DNA of 64,000 bases, taken from positions 62,001-126,000 of the forward strand of contig CAAFUS010000013.1 in the NCBI GenBank assembly GCA_900766265.1, written 5' to 3'. The notes under the pieces are model-generated. The model did not search any database, was not told the DNA's origin, and saw only the letters and a list, made by a program, of their open reading frames with translations. Numbering within the stretch: position 1 is the stretch's first letter; every line of letters starts with the position of its first letter. Below are positions 34,407 through 42,974 of this stretch, piece by piece. A program made the position numbers and the translations under genes. Source of the stretch: Pseudomonadaceae bacterium. GTDB lineage: Bacteria > Pseudomonadota > Gammaproteobacteria > Pseudomonadales > Pseudomonadaceae.

Positions 34407-35129
34407 ATGGCCCACGCAGCCAAAGTCGGCACCAACATGACCGGCGTGCAAATGTCCCCCAAGGACACCAAGAGCCTCCTGGAGGCTGTCAATTCCATCA
34501 CGCCCGACGTGCCGGGCGACGAAACCGGCATCGCCCGCGAGCGCGGGGCACGTGCCGAAGACGCCGACCGCATCGGCTCGGTGCCGATCCCAGGTTCGGC
34601 CAAGGGCATGATCAAGACGACCTTCGACATGCTCAAGGGCAAGAGCCCGGAAATCCTCATCGACAAGCTCGGCGAACGCCTGGCCTACGAGCGCAACGGC
34701 GTGCGTCTGTACGATGCGATGATCGCCAAGACCAAGGCGCTGGAGCCCACCAACTCCCCGCTGGTCGATACCCTCAAGCACATCCGCGAGGAAGAGGCCG
34801 AGCACATGATGCTGCTGGTCAGCGCGATCGAGCAGCTGGGTGCCGACCCCACCGCCATGACGCCTTGCGCCGATGTGGTCGGGGTCATGGCCATGGGTAT
34901 CGTCCAGGTACTGACCGACCCGCGTACCAACGTCGAGCAGGGCCTCAACGCGCTGCTGACCGTGGAGCTGGCGGACAACGCGGCCTGGGAGTTGCTGATC
35001 GAGCTGTCCCGCGCCGCGGGCCACGACGACATCGCGGACAGCTTCGCCAAGGCTCTGGACCAGGAAAACGACCATCTGGTGAAGATCAAGACGGTGATGC
35101 GTCGCGACTTGATCACCCAGATTCAGTAA
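34407..35129 (+). CDS. Ferritin-like domain protein B
   Basis: Protein of 240 residues. Di-iron-like ligands appear in LAYERNGVRLYDAM, IREEEAEHMMLL, VELADNAAWELLIE and LDQENDHLVKIK, fitting a four-helix bundle with two E-x-x-H-type motifs. The first 60 residues are polar and probably flexible. The ATG at 34407 is preferred because GAGGAG lies seven bases upstream; the ATG at 34401 is too close to it. Co-directional with ferritin-like protein A and ended by a strong hairpin, so the pair is an operon. The function of neither is known. Confidence 0.78.
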   Translation: MAHAAKVGTNMTGVQMSPKDTKSLLEAVNSITPDVPGDETGIARERGARAEDADRIGSVPIPGSAKGMIKTTFDMLKGKSPEILIDKLGERLAYERNGVRLYDAMIAKTKALEPTNSPLVDTLKHIREEEAEHMMLLVSAIEQLGADPTAMTPCADVVGVMAMGIVQVLTDPRTNVEQGLNALLTVELADNAAWELLIELSRAAGHDDIADSFAKALDQENDHLVKIKTVMRRDLITQIQ

Positions 35130-35146
35130 CAGGTCACATCCTCGCA

Positions 35147-35189
35147 ACAGCGATGCCCGGCACGCGAACCGCTTGCCGGGCATCGCTGT
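35147..35189. terminator. Strong hairpin after the ferritin-like pair
   Basis: ACAGCGATGCCCGGCA (35147-35162) pairs perfectly with its complement at 35174-35189 over 16 bases with an 11-base loop, starting 17 bases after the stop. The trailing sequence is only CTC, without a T-run, so termination may be partial and could let transcription continue into the DUF1161 gene. Confidence 0.65.
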
Positions 35190-35229
35190 CTCAAGCAGGC
35201 TGCAACCGACGCAGCCAAGGAGAGATGCG

Positions 35230-35457
35230 ATGAAACGAGCCTGGTTGATCCCCCTGGCTTGCCTGACACTGCCGGTCATGGCCGCCTCCAAACCCTGCGG
35301 CGAACTCAAGGATGAAATCGAGGTGAAGATCCAGTCTGCCGGGGTGGCAAGCTACACCCTGGAGATCGTCGCCAACGAAGACGTCGAGGACCAGAACATG
35401 GTCGTAGGCAGCTGCGATGGCGGTACCCGCAAGATCATCTACCAGCGCAACGGCTGA
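35230..35457 (+). CDS. DUF1161 periplasmic protein
   Basis: Protein of 75 residues with a signal peptide (to about VMAAS) and two cysteines (KPCGEL and GSCDGG) that probably form the family's single disulfide. The core runs from the ELKDEIEVKIQSAGVASYTL region to KIIYQRNG. Function unknown. AAGGAGA precedes the ATG. The stop is directly abutted by the stop of the convergent HAD gene. Confidence 0.88.
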   Translation: MKRAWLIPLACLTLPVMAASKPCGELKDEIEVKIQSAGVASYTLEIVANEDVEDQNMVVGSCDGGTRKIIYQRNG

Positions 35458-36102
35458 TCAGGCGAAGGCTGCGCGCAGCTCGGGAAGCGTGGCGTAGTAA
35501 TACGCCGGCGACTCGGCCATCAGCTCCGCGTGGCTGCCGAAGCCATAGCCCACCGCAACCCCCTGCAAGCCATTGGCATGAGCGCCGATCAGGTCGTGCT
35601 TGCGGTCGCCGATCATCAGCGTGTCGGTCTTGTCGAGGCGTTCTTCGGCGATCAGGTGCGCGATCAACTCAACCTTGTCCGTGCGGGTGCCATCCAGTTC
35701 GCTGCCATAGATCACCTTGAAGTGATGATCGAAGGCGAAGTGCCGGGCGATCTCCCGGGCGAACACCGAAGGCTTGGACGTCGCCACATAAAGCGTCCGG
35801 CCTTGTCCGCGCAAATGCTCCAGCATCTCCAGCACGCCATCGAACAGCAGGTTCTCGTATAGCCCGGTGACCTTGAAGCGCTCGCGATAGTGCTCCACCG
35901 CCTGCCACGCCTTGGGCTCGTCGAAGCCATAAAACTCCATGAACGCCTGCAGCAGCGGCGGGCCGATGAAGCGCTCGAGGGTGCGCAGATCCGGCTCCTC
36001 GATGCCCAGCTTGGCCAACGCATGCTGGATCGAGCGGGTGATGCCTTCGCGCGGGTCGGTGAGGGTGCCGTCGAGGTCGAAAAGAATCGTCGAGTGGTGC
36101 AT
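35458..36102 (-). CDS. HAD-superfamily phosphatase (phosphoglycolate phosphatase-like)
   Basis: Haloacid dehalogenase-like hydrolase, subfamily IA, of 214 residues. Motif I FDLDGTLTD gives nucleophile D9 and acid/base D11; motif II VATSK, motif III lysine in GTRTDKVELI, and motif IV IGDRKHDLIGA are all present. A helical cap covers about residues 17-85. The family includes phosphoglycolate phosphatases and related enzymes, so the exact substrate is uncertain. I recall a homologue beside gamma-carbonic anhydrase and prlC in P. aeruginosa; here LysR and SDR genes intervene. Cytoplasmic. Confidence 0.88.
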   Translation of the reverse strand: MHHSTILFDLDGTLTDPREGITRSIQHALAKLGIEEPDLRTLERFIGPPLLQAFMEFYGFDEPKAWQAVEHYRERFKVTGLYENLLFDGVLEMLEHLRGQGRTLYVATSKPSVFAREIARHFAFDHHFKVIYGSELDGTRTDKVELIAHLIAEERLDKTDTLMIGDRKHDLIGAHANGLQGVAVGYGFGSHAELMAESPAYYYATLPELRAAFA

Positions 36103-36171
36103 GGGGGACGCCGGCTGCGTGAGGGGCCGTCGATTGTCCCGTACGCGGCCAGTACGGGCAATGCGCGCGGC

Positions 36172-37110
36172 TCAGCGCGCCGCGCTCCGCATGCGCTGCG
36201 CGAGGGCGTTCGCGGCGGCGAGGTCCTGCTCGATCAGGCCGCCCAGCCAGTCCATGAACGCCCGCACCCGTCGCGGCAGGTTGCGCCGGTGGGCGTAGAG
36301 CAGCGAAGCGCTCATCGGTGCCGGTACGTGGTCGGGCAGCACCAGCTGCAGTTCGCCCCGCTCGAGCGCCTCGCGTACGCCCGCCAGGGGCACCTGGATC
36401 AGGCCGAAGCCGCCCAGGCAGGCCTCCTTGTAGCCGTCGCTGTTGTTCACCGTCACCCGGCCGCGCATCGGCAGGCACAGCGTCCTGCCGTTCTCCTCGT
36501 ACTCGAAGCCCGCCGAGCGTGCGCCGAGCACCGACACGTAGTGGACCAGGTGATGATCGGCGAGGTCGTCCAGCGTCCTGGGGGTGCCATGGGCCTTGAG
36601 ATACGCGGGGCTGGCACAATTGACCAGCGGGTAGCTGCCGAGTCGGCGCGCCACCAAGCCGGTGTCGCCGACCTCGCCGATGCGCAGGACGCAATCGAAC
36701 CCCTCGCGCACCAGGTCTACCCGTCGATCGGTGGCGCTGACTTCCACTTCCAGCGCCGGGTGCCGGTCGAGGAATTCGCCCAGGCGCGGCATCACCAGGT
36801 TGCGCGCGAGGGCGACCGGCAGGTCGATGCGCAGGCGGCCGGTGAGCGAGCGGCCTTCGCGGAACAGCCCCTCGACTTCGTCCACCTGGTCGAGCATGTC
36901 GCGGCAGCGCTCGTACAGCAGCTGCCCGTCCTGGGTCGGTTGCACTCGGCGTGTGGTGCGTTGCAGCAGGCGCGTGCCGAGCCGTTGTTCCAGCGCGCGA
37001 ATCTGTTCGGAAACCGTCGAGCGGGGCAGGCCGAGGCTTTCGGCGGCACCGGTGAAGCTGGCCAGTTCATGGACCCGGACGAAGGTGCGCAACAGGTCGA
37101 GCAGGTTCAT
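36172..37110 (-). CDS. LysR family transcriptional regulator
   Basis: Regulator of 312 residues with an N-terminal winged helix (FTGAAESLGLPRSTVSEQIR) and a CrgA-like effector domain. It is divergent from the SDR gene, the classical layout for a LysR regulator and its target, and a TTAT-N10-ATAA dyad lies between them. The effector is unknown; it may be a substrate of the SDR enzyme. Confidence 0.9.
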   Translation of the reverse strand: MNLLDLLRTFVRVHELASFTGAAESLGLPRSTVSEQIRALEQRLGTRLLQRTTRRVQPTQDGQLLYERCRDMLDQVDEVEGLFREGRSLTGRLRIDLPVALARNLVMPRLGEFLDRHPALEVEVSATDRRVDLVREGFDCVLRIGEVGDTGLVARRLGSYPLVNCASPAYLKAHGTPRTLDDLADHHLVHYVSVLGARSAGFEYEENGRTLCLPMRGRVTVNNSDGYKEACLGGFGLIQVPLAGVREALERGELQLVLPDHVPAPMSASLLYAHRRNLPRRVRAFMDWLGGLIEQDLAAANALAQRMRSAAR

Positions 37111-37163
37111 CGGCTGTCCTTATTGATCGTGCCAGTCGAACAGTCTATCCAGAAGCGGCTGAT

Positions 37164-37181
37164 TTATCTGATGAGCCATAA
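37164..37181. promoter_or_regulatory. Candidate LysR operator between the LysR and SDR genes
   Basis: TTAT-N10-ATAA, an inverted repeat that includes the T-N11-A core, placed 48 bases before the SDR start and 54 before the LysR start. It is the only clear dyad in the 118-base divergent region. Function is inferred from position. Confidence 0.5.
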
Positions 37182-37228
37182 ACAATAGAGTCGATCCCGA
37201 ACCCATCATCCACCTCGGGAGACTCGAC

Positions 37229-37987
37229 ATGAAAGGCAAACTCGCAGTGATCACCGGAACCAGCCGCGGACTTGGCCGCAACGCCGCCCTGAAGCTGGCC
37301 GCCCAGGGGGTCGACATCGTCGGCACCTACCTCAGCAAAGCCAGCGAAGCCCAGGCGGTGGCCGAAGAGATCGAGCGCCTCGGTGCCCGTGCGCTGATGC
37401 TGCCGCTGGACGTGGGCGACAGCTCGGGCTTCGCCGCTTTTGCCGATCGGCTGCGCGCGGTGCTCCCGGAGCGCTTCGGCCGCCAGGACATCGATTTTCT
37501 GGTGAACAATGCCGGCACCGGCCAGACCACCAGCTTCGCCGAAACCAGCGAGGCGCAGTTCGACCTGATGATGAACATCCACCTCAAGGGTCCGTTCTTC
37601 CTGACCCAGGCGCTGTTGCCGCTGATCGCCGACGGCGGACGGATCCTCAATGTCTCCAGCGGGCTGGCGCGCTTCACGCTGCCGGGGTATTCGGCCTACG
37701 CGACGATGAAAGGCGGCATCGAGGTGCTGACCCGCTATCAGGCCCGTGAGCTCGGGGTGCGGGGGATCAGCGTCAACGTGCTCGCTCCTGGCGCGATCGA
37801 GACCGACTTCGGTGGCGGTGCGGTGCGCGACAATGCCGACCTCAACGCCTTCGTCGCGGTGAATACCGCCAAGGGCCGGGTCGGCCAGGCGGATGACATC
37901 GGGCTGGCCGTCGTCGCGCTGCTGGGCGAAGGCGGACGCTGGATCACCGGCCAGCGCATCGAGGCCTCTGGCGGGATGTTCCTCTGA
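37229..37987 (+). CDS. SDR family oxidoreductase
   Basis: Classical short-chain dehydrogenase/reductase of 252 residues. Cofactor motif TGTSRGLGRNAAL is near residue 10, NNAG is conserved in VNNAGTGQT, and the catalytic YxxxK is Y157-x-x-x-K161 in YSAYATMKGG. A basic/Arg-rich loop in TSRGLGR suggests NADP preference. The substrate is unknown. GGAG lies upstream (CTCGGGAGACTCGAC). Probably activated by the divergent LysR regulator. Confidence 0.92.
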   Translation: MKGKLAVITGTSRGLGRNAALKLAAQGVDIVGTYLSKASEAQAVAEEIERLGARALMLPLDVGDSSGFAAFADRLRAVLPERFGRQDIDFLVNNAGTGQTTSFAETSEAQFDLMMNIHLKGPFFLTQALLPLIADGGRILNVSSGLARFTLPGYSAYATMKGGIEVLTRYQARELGVRGISVNVLAPGAIETDFGGGAVRDNADLNAFVAVNTAKGRVGQADDIGLAVVALLGEGGRWITGQRIEASGGMFL

Positions 37988-37998
37988 CTCTAAGGGCC

Positions 37999-38026
37999 GG
38001 CCATGCAGGTGTGCGCCTGCGTGGCC
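37999..38026. terminator. Hairpin between SDR and gamma-carbonic anhydrase genes
   Basis: GGCCATGCAGG (37999-38009) pairs with CCTGCGTGGCC (38016-38026) with one G-T wobble and a six-base loop, 12 bases after the SDR stop and between convergent genes. No T-tract. Confidence 0.45.
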
Positions 38027-38085
38027 TGCACCGGGGCTGAAAAGCTCGCGGTCAGGGACGCCTGGTTTGACCGCGAAGCCTCGGA

Positions 38086-38628
38086 TCAACTGCCGTGGAC
38101 TTCGGCCAGGTGCTGGTCCTTGAGCTTGACGTAGTTGCCGGCGGTGTAGCTGAAGAAGTTGCGCTCCTTCTCGGTGAGCGGGCGCGCCTGCTTCACCGGG
38201 CTGCCGACGTAGAGGTAGCCGCTTTCCAGGGTCTTGCCCGGGGGCACCAGGCTGCCGGCGCCGATGATCACCTCGTCCTCGACCACCGCGCCGTCCATCA
38301 CGATCGAACCCATGCCCACCAGAATCCGACTGCCCAAGGTGCAGCCGTGGAGGGTGACCTTGTGGCCCACGGTGACCTCGTCACCGATGGTCAGGGGAAA
38401 GCCCTCGGGGTTGAACGGCCCGGCATGGGTGATGTGCAGCACGCTGCCGTCCTGGATGCTGGTGCGGTTGCCGATGCGGATACGGTGCATGTCGCCGCGG
38501 ATCACCGTCAGTGGCCAGACCGAGCTGTCCGCGCCGATGTGGATATCGCCGATGAGCACGGCCGACGGGTCGACAAAGACGCGATCGCCAAGTTGCGGTG
38601 CGAGGTTCTGGAAGGTGCGGATGGTCAT
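38086..38628 (-). CDS. Gamma-class carbonic anhydrase family protein (YrdA/PaaY-like)
   Basis: Left-handed beta-helix protein of 180 residues built from hexapeptide repeats (IGDIHIGADSSVWPL onwards). The zinc histidines expected for the family are seen in LHITHAG and VTVGHKVTLHGC. Such proteins are homotrimers; many are carbonic-anhydrase-like or thioesterase-like with uncertain activity. In P. aeruginosa, as I recall, a close relative sits next to prlC; here an AraC regulator and an SBF-like transporter lie between. Its start precedes an AraC gene in the same direction by 51 bases. Confidence 0.9.
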   Translation of the reverse strand: MTIRTFQNLAPQLGDRVFVDPSAVLIGDIHIGADSSVWPLTVIRGDMHRIRIGNRTSIQDGSVLHITHAGPFNPEGFPLTIGDEVTVGHKVTLHGCTLGSRILVGMGSIVMDGAVVEDEVIIGAGSLVPPGKTLESGYLYVGSPVKQARPLTEKERNFFSYTAGNYVKLKDQHLAEVHGS

Positions 38629-38679
38629 GGAAGGGCTCCGGGTGAAAGGCGCGCGGCGTCTCGCGCGAAAGGCATGAGA

Positions 38680-39501
38680 TTAACCGACGACGTCGCGCAG
38701 CTGGCGAGTGCCGGGGCGAAAGAATTCCCCGGGGGTCGCGCCGAACTGCTCGCGAAACGCAGCAATGAAGGCCGACAGCGATTCGTAACCGCAGACCAGC
38801 GCCACGTCCGTGACCCGCTCGCCACGCTCCAGTGCGGGCAGGGCGCTCAGCAGGCGTAACCGTTGGCGCCAGGCGCGGAAGGTGAGGCCCGTCTCGCGCA
38901 GGAACAGCCGGCTCAAGGTCCGCTCGGAGACGCCGAGCGTCTGGCTCCATTCGCCGAGGCCGTCGGTGCTTTCCGGCCGCGCCTGGAGGCTTTTGCAGAG
39001 GCGGTGCAGGCGCGGTTCGGACGGCAGCGGCAACATCAGCTCGACCTCGGGTGCACAGCGAAGCTGGTCGAGCAGCACCTGCACCAGCCGGCCTTCGGCG
39101 CCGTCCTCGTCGTAGGTTTCCGGCAGGGTGCTGAAATGGCCGATCAGCTCCCGCAGCAAGGGGCTCACCTGCAGCACCCGACAGTGGGCGGGGGCGTCAC
39201 CGGCCACGCTTGCATCGATGTAAAGGCTGCGGATGCAGGTATCCGGCGCGCAGAAGACCTGGTGCGTCACGCCGGCAGGCACCCATACCGCTCTCAGCGG
39301 CGGGGCGATGAAGCGCCCACGGTCAGTGCGGACCTCGAGCACGCCCTCCACCGCATGGGAGATCTGCACCCAGGGGTGGCTGTGGCGGTAGCCCAGCTTG
39401 AGATTGGGCGGGGAATTGAGCTGGCCGTAGACCGGGCGCGGAAGCCGCTTGAGCGCTTTGAGTCGGGTCAGGGCATCGGCTTGATGTCCGGTTGGCGACA
39501 T
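38680..39501 (-). CDS. AraC family transcriptional regulator
   Basis: Regulator of 273 residues with an N-terminal cupin sensor (SHPWVQISHAVEGVLEVRT, then VWVPAGVTHQV) and a C-terminal DNA-binding part with two helix-turn-helix motifs (WSQTLGVSERTLSRLFLRE and ERVTDVALVCGYESLSAFIA). It is divergent from the SBF-like transporter gene, separated by 84 bases. Relatives in this subgroup often control an adjacent exporter or uptake gene; the transporter is the obvious candidate target. Confidence 0.88.
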   Translation of the reverse strand: MSPTGHQADALTRLKALKRLPRPVYGQLNSPPNLKLGYRHSHPWVQISHAVEGVLEVRTDRGRFIAPPLRAVWVPAGVTHQVFCAPDTCIRSLYIDASVAGDAPAHCRVLQVSPLLRELIGHFSTLPETYDEDGAEGRLVQVLLDQLRCAPEVELMLPLPSEPRLHRLCKSLQARPESTDGLGEWSQTLGVSERTLSRLFLRETGLTFRAWRQRLRLLSALPALERGERVTDVALVCGYESLSAFIAAFREQFGATPGEFFRPGTRQLRDVVG

Positions 39502-39585
39502 TTAATGCCTGCTTGGCGTTAGTCGGAAGCGATCGCTCACGTTAAGGTCCGTCCCCTTCACCTGCAAGACCCAAGGACTCCGTAG

Positions 39586-40578
39586 ATGGCCAAGCTTCGT
39601 ATACTGTTCGACAACTTCACGCTCGCGCTGTTGGCGGTGGTCGCCATCGCCACCCTGTTCCCCTGCGAGGGCCAGGTTGCGGTCTTTTTCGAATGGCTCA
39701 CCGCCTTTGCCATAGGGCTGTTGTTCTTCATGCACGGCGCCAAGCTGTCGCGCGAAGCGATCCTGGCAGGCGCCGGCCACTGGCGGCTGCACCTGCTGGT
39801 GTTCTTCTGCACCTTCGTCATGTTTCCCCTGCTGGGCCTGGCGCTCAAGCCGGTGCTGACACCGCTGGTCGGCACCGAGTTGTACCTGGGCATACTGTAT
39901 CTGTGTGCGCTGCCCGCCACCGTGCAGTCGGCAATCGCCTTCACCTCGCTGGCACGCGGCAACATCCCGGCTGCGATCTGCAGCGCGGCGGCGTCCAGCC
40001 TGATCGGCATCTTTCTCACGCCGATCCTCGTCCTGCTCCTGATGGGCGTCGAGGGTGATTCCGGCTCGACACTCGACTCGATCGGCAAGATCGTCCTGCA
40101 GCTGCTGGTGCCCTTCGTCGCCGGCCAGATTGCGCGCCGCTGGATCGGCGCCTGGGTGACGCGCAACAAGAACTGGCTCAAGACCGTCGACCAGAGCTCG
40201 ATCCTCCTGGTCGTCTACACCGCCTTCAGCGGCGCGGTGGTCGAGGGGCTGTGGCAGGTCGTGCCGCTGATCAACCTGCTCGGCCTGACCGTTGCCTGCT
40301 GCCTGTTGCTGGCCTTGGTGCTCTGGCTTACATCGTTCCTGGCCAAGCGCTTCGGGTTCACGCTCGAAGACCGCATCACCATCCTCTTTGCGGGCTCCAA
40401 GAAGAGCCTGGCCACCGGCGTGCCGATGGCCAACGTGCTGTTCGCCACCAGCACGGTAGGGATGATCATTCTGCCGCTGATGCTCTTCCACCAGATCCAG
40501 CTGATGGTCTGCGCGGTGCTGGCCCAGCGTTATGCGCGCCGTGAGGAAACCCCCGAGGCGGCCCCGTCGCCGCGCTGA
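39586..40578 (+). CDS. Bile acid:sodium symporter-like transporter (SBF_like)
   Basis: Inner-membrane protein of 330 residues with about ten helices. LLFFMHGAKLS and LCALPATVQSAIAFTSLARGN are typical of the YfeH/SBF_like branch (PF13593), not of arsenite or pantothenate carriers. The transported ion and solute are unknown. It is likely controlled by the divergent AraC regulator, whose start lies 84 bases away. The C-terminus is a short polar tail. Confidence 0.87.
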   Translation: MAKLRILFDNFTLALLAVVAIATLFPCEGQVAVFFEWLTAFAIGLLFFMHGAKLSREAILAGAGHWRLHLLVFFCTFVMFPLLGLALKPVLTPLVGTELYLGILYLCALPATVQSAIAFTSLARGNIPAAICSAAASSLIGIFLTPILVLLLMGVEGDSGSTLDSIGKIVLQLLVPFVAGQIARRWIGAWVTRNKNWLKTVDQSSILLVVYTAFSGAVVEGLWQVVPLINLLGLTVACCLLLALVLWLTSFLAKRFGFTLEDRITILFAGSKKSLATGVPMANVLFATSTVGMIILPLMLFHQIQLMVCAVLAQRYARREETPEAAPSPR

Positions 40579-40607
40579 ACGGCCAGGAATGGAGGCTGCG
40601 TGGTCGC

Positions 40608-40658
40608 GCAATTGCCTTTAACATGCGGGGGGTGAGTATTTCCTAGAAGGGCAATTGC
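40608..40658. repeat. Two GCAATTGC palindromes before prlC
   Basis: GCAATTGC occurs at 40608-40615 and 40651-40658, the second running into the prlC start. Each is a perfect eight-base palindrome within a longer GCAATTGCC. They flank the likely promoter region of prlC. A regulatory role is only a guess. Confidence 0.3.
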
Positions 40659-40659
40659 C

Positions 40660-42708
40660 GTGACCGATACCAACCCCCTGCTTCGGGACTTCGACCTGCC
40701 TCCCTATTCCGAGATTCGTCCGGAACACGTCGAGCCGGCCATTGATACCATTCTTGGCGATAACCGCGTCGCCCTCCAGGAGCTGCTCAGCCGACCCGCC
40801 GAGAGCCTGGACTGGCAGACCCTGGTCGTCGGCCTGGACGAGATGAACGAGCGCCTGGGCCGCGCCTGGGGGCCGGTGAGCCACCTCAACTCGGTCAAGA
40901 ACAGCCCCGAGCTGCGCGCCGCCTACGAGGCCTGCCTGCCGAAGCTGTCCGCCTACTCCACTGAGCTTGGCCAGAATCCCGATCTGTTCCGCGCGTACCA
41001 GGCGCTGTCCAACAGCCCCGAGGCCGACGGCTTCGATGTGGCGCAGAAAACCATCCTCGAACACTCGCTGCGCGACTTCCGCCTCTCGGGTATCGACCTG
41101 CCGCCGGTCGAGCAGCAGCGCTTCGGCGCCATCCGCATGAAGCTCTCGGAGCTGGCCAGCCGCTTCTCCAACCAGCTGCTCGATGCCACCCAGGCCTGGA
41201 CCAAGCACATCACCGATGAGTCGGCGCTCGCCGGCCTGACCGACTCGGCCAAGGCGCAGATGGCCCAGGCGGCCAAGGCCAAAGACCTGGACGGCTGGCT
41301 GATCACCCTGGAATTTCCCAGCTACTACGCGGTGATGACCTACGCCGATGACCGTGCCCTGCGCGAAGAGGTGTACACCGCCTATTCGACCCGCGCCTCC
41401 GACCAAGGCCCCAACGCCGGCCAGTTCGACAACGGCCCGGTGATGACCGAGATCCTCGACCTGCGCCAGGAGCTCGCCAGACTGCTCGGCTTCGCCAACT
41501 ACGCCGAGCTGTCGCTGGCGACCAAGATGGCCGAGTCCACCGATCAGGTGCTGGGGTTCCTGCGTGACCTCGCCGAGCGCAGCAAGCCGTTCGCCGAGCG
41601 CGACCTGGCCGAGCTGCGCGCCTTCGCGGCCGAGCAGGGGCTGGACGACCTGCAGAACTGGGATCTGGGCTACTACAGCGAGAAGCTGCGCCAGCAGCGC
41701 TATAGCCTCAACCAGGAAGCCGTGCGCGAGTACTTCCCCGTCGACAAGGTGCTCTCGGGCCTGTTCGCCATCGTGCAGCGTCTCTACGGTATCGAGATCC
41801 ACGAACTCGAAGACTTCGACAGCTGGCATCCGGACGTGCGTCTGTTCGAAATCCGCGAGAACGGCGAGCACGTCGGGCGCTTCTTCTTCGACCTCTACGC
41901 GCGCTCGAACAAGCGCGGTGGCGCCTGGATGGATGGCGCCCGCGACAAGCGCCGCACCTGCCTCGGCACGCTGCAAACGCCCGTGGCCAACCTGGTCTGC
42001 AACTTCACCCCGCCGGTGGGCGAGCGCCCCGCGCTGCTGACTCATGATGAAGTCACCACCTTGTTCCACGAGTTCGGCCACGGTCTGCACCACCTGCTCA
42101 CCCAGGTCGAGCACGCCGGCGCGTCCGGGATCAACGGCGTAGCCTGGGACGCGGTCGAGCTGCCGAGCCAGTTCATGGAGAACTGGTGCTGGGAGCCCGA
42201 AGGTCTGGCGCTGATCGCCGGCCACTACCAGACCGGCGAAGCGCTGCCGCGCGAGATGCTCGACAAGATGCTCGCGGCGAAGAACTTCCAGTCCGGCATG
42301 GTCATGGTGCGTCAGCTGGAGTTCTCGCTGTTCGACTTCGAGCTGCACGCCACCCACGGCGACGGGCGCAGCGTGCTGGAGGTGCTCGAGAGCATCCGCG
42401 ACGAGGTCGCGGTGATCCGTCCGCCGGCCAACAACCGCTTCCCCAACAGCTTCGCCCACATCTTCGCGGGCGGTTACGCGGCCGGCTACTACAGCTACAA
42501 GTGGGCCGAGGTGCTGTCTTCGGACGCCTATTCGCGCTTCGAGGAAGAGGGCGTGTTCAACGCCGAGACGGGCCGTGCGTTCCGCGACGCGATCCTCGCC
42601 CGCGGCGGTTCCCAGGAGCCGATGGTGCTGTTCGTCGATTTCCGCGGCCGTGAGCCATCGATCGATGCACTGCTGCGCCATCTCGGCCTGACGGCGGAGG
42701 CGGCATGA
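40660..42708 (+). CDS. prlC: Oligopeptidase A
   Basis: Cytoplasmic M3-family zinc metallopeptidase of 682 residues that degrades signal peptides and short oligopeptides. The zinc motif HEFGH has H470 and H474, and the third ligand is the Glu a little downstream (VELPSQFMENW). The start is GTG at 40660 with AAGG upstream. The last codons overlap the yheV start (ATGA at 42705-42708). The order prlC, yheV and then other small genes is typical of Pseudomonas. Confidence 0.96.
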   Translation: MTDTNPLLRDFDLPPYSEIRPEHVEPAIDTILGDNRVALQELLSRPAESLDWQTLVVGLDEMNERLGRAWGPVSHLNSVKNSPELRAAYEACLPKLSAYSTELGQNPDLFRAYQALSNSPEADGFDVAQKTILEHSLRDFRLSGIDLPPVEQQRFGAIRMKLSELASRFSNQLLDATQAWTKHITDESALAGLTDSAKAQMAQAAKAKDLDGWLITLEFPSYYAVMTYADDRALREEVYTAYSTRASDQGPNAGQFDNGPVMTEILDLRQELARLLGFANYAELSLATKMAESTDQVLGFLRDLAERSKPFAERDLAELRAFAAEQGLDDLQNWDLGYYSEKLRQQRYSLNQEAVREYFPVDKVLSGLFAIVQRLYGIEIHELEDFDSWHPDVRLFEIRENGEHVGRFFFDLYARSNKRGGAWMDGARDKRRTCLGTLQTPVANLVCNFTPPVGERPALLTHDEVTTLFHEFGHGLHHLLTQVEHAGASGINGVAWDAVELPSQFMENWCWEPEGLALIAGHYQTGEALPREMLDKMLAAKNFQSGMVMVRQLEFSLFDFELHATHGDGRSVLEVLESIRDEVAVIRPPANNRFPNSFAHIFAGGYAAGYYSYKWAEVLSSDAYSRFEEEGVFNAETGRAFRDAILARGGSQEPMVLFVDFRGREPSIDALLRHLGLTAEAA

Positions 42709-42974
42709 GCCAGCCACCGGTCAAGCGCTTCATCGCCGGGGCGGTCTGCCCGGCGTGCAGCGCCCAGGACAGCATCAAGATGTGGGATGTCGACGGCGTA
42801 CCGCATCGCGAGTGCGTCGTTTGCGGCTACGCCGATACCCTCAACGCCCAGGGCCAGTCGGTGCCCAGCGAGCTCGGCACCCGGGTCAACCAGCCCAAGC
42901 CGAAGGTTGCCGATGCCAAGGTCCAGTCGGTGCAGTTCTTCCCCAACCCCAAGCTGAAAAAGCCCGAGCCATGA
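42705..42974 (+). CDS. yheV: YheV family putative metal-binding protein
   Basis: Protein of 89 residues with a zinc-ribbon-like pair of CxxC motifs, CPAC (in GAVCPACSAQD) and CVVC (in RECVVCGYAD), followed by a polar tail rich in Lys and Pro. Probably binds zinc; no function is known. The start overlaps the prlC stop by four bases and its stop overlaps the next gene, so all three are coupled. Confidence 0.88.
   Translation: MSQPPVKRFIAGAVCPACSAQDSIKMWDVDGVPHRECVVCGYADTLNAQGQSVPSELGTRVNQPKPKVADAKVQSVQFFPNPKLKKPEP

Noticed and set aside
40618..42717. Reverse-strand frame opposite prlC
   Set aside because: The same shadow effect; prlC has the HEFGH site and full-length family match on the forward strand.
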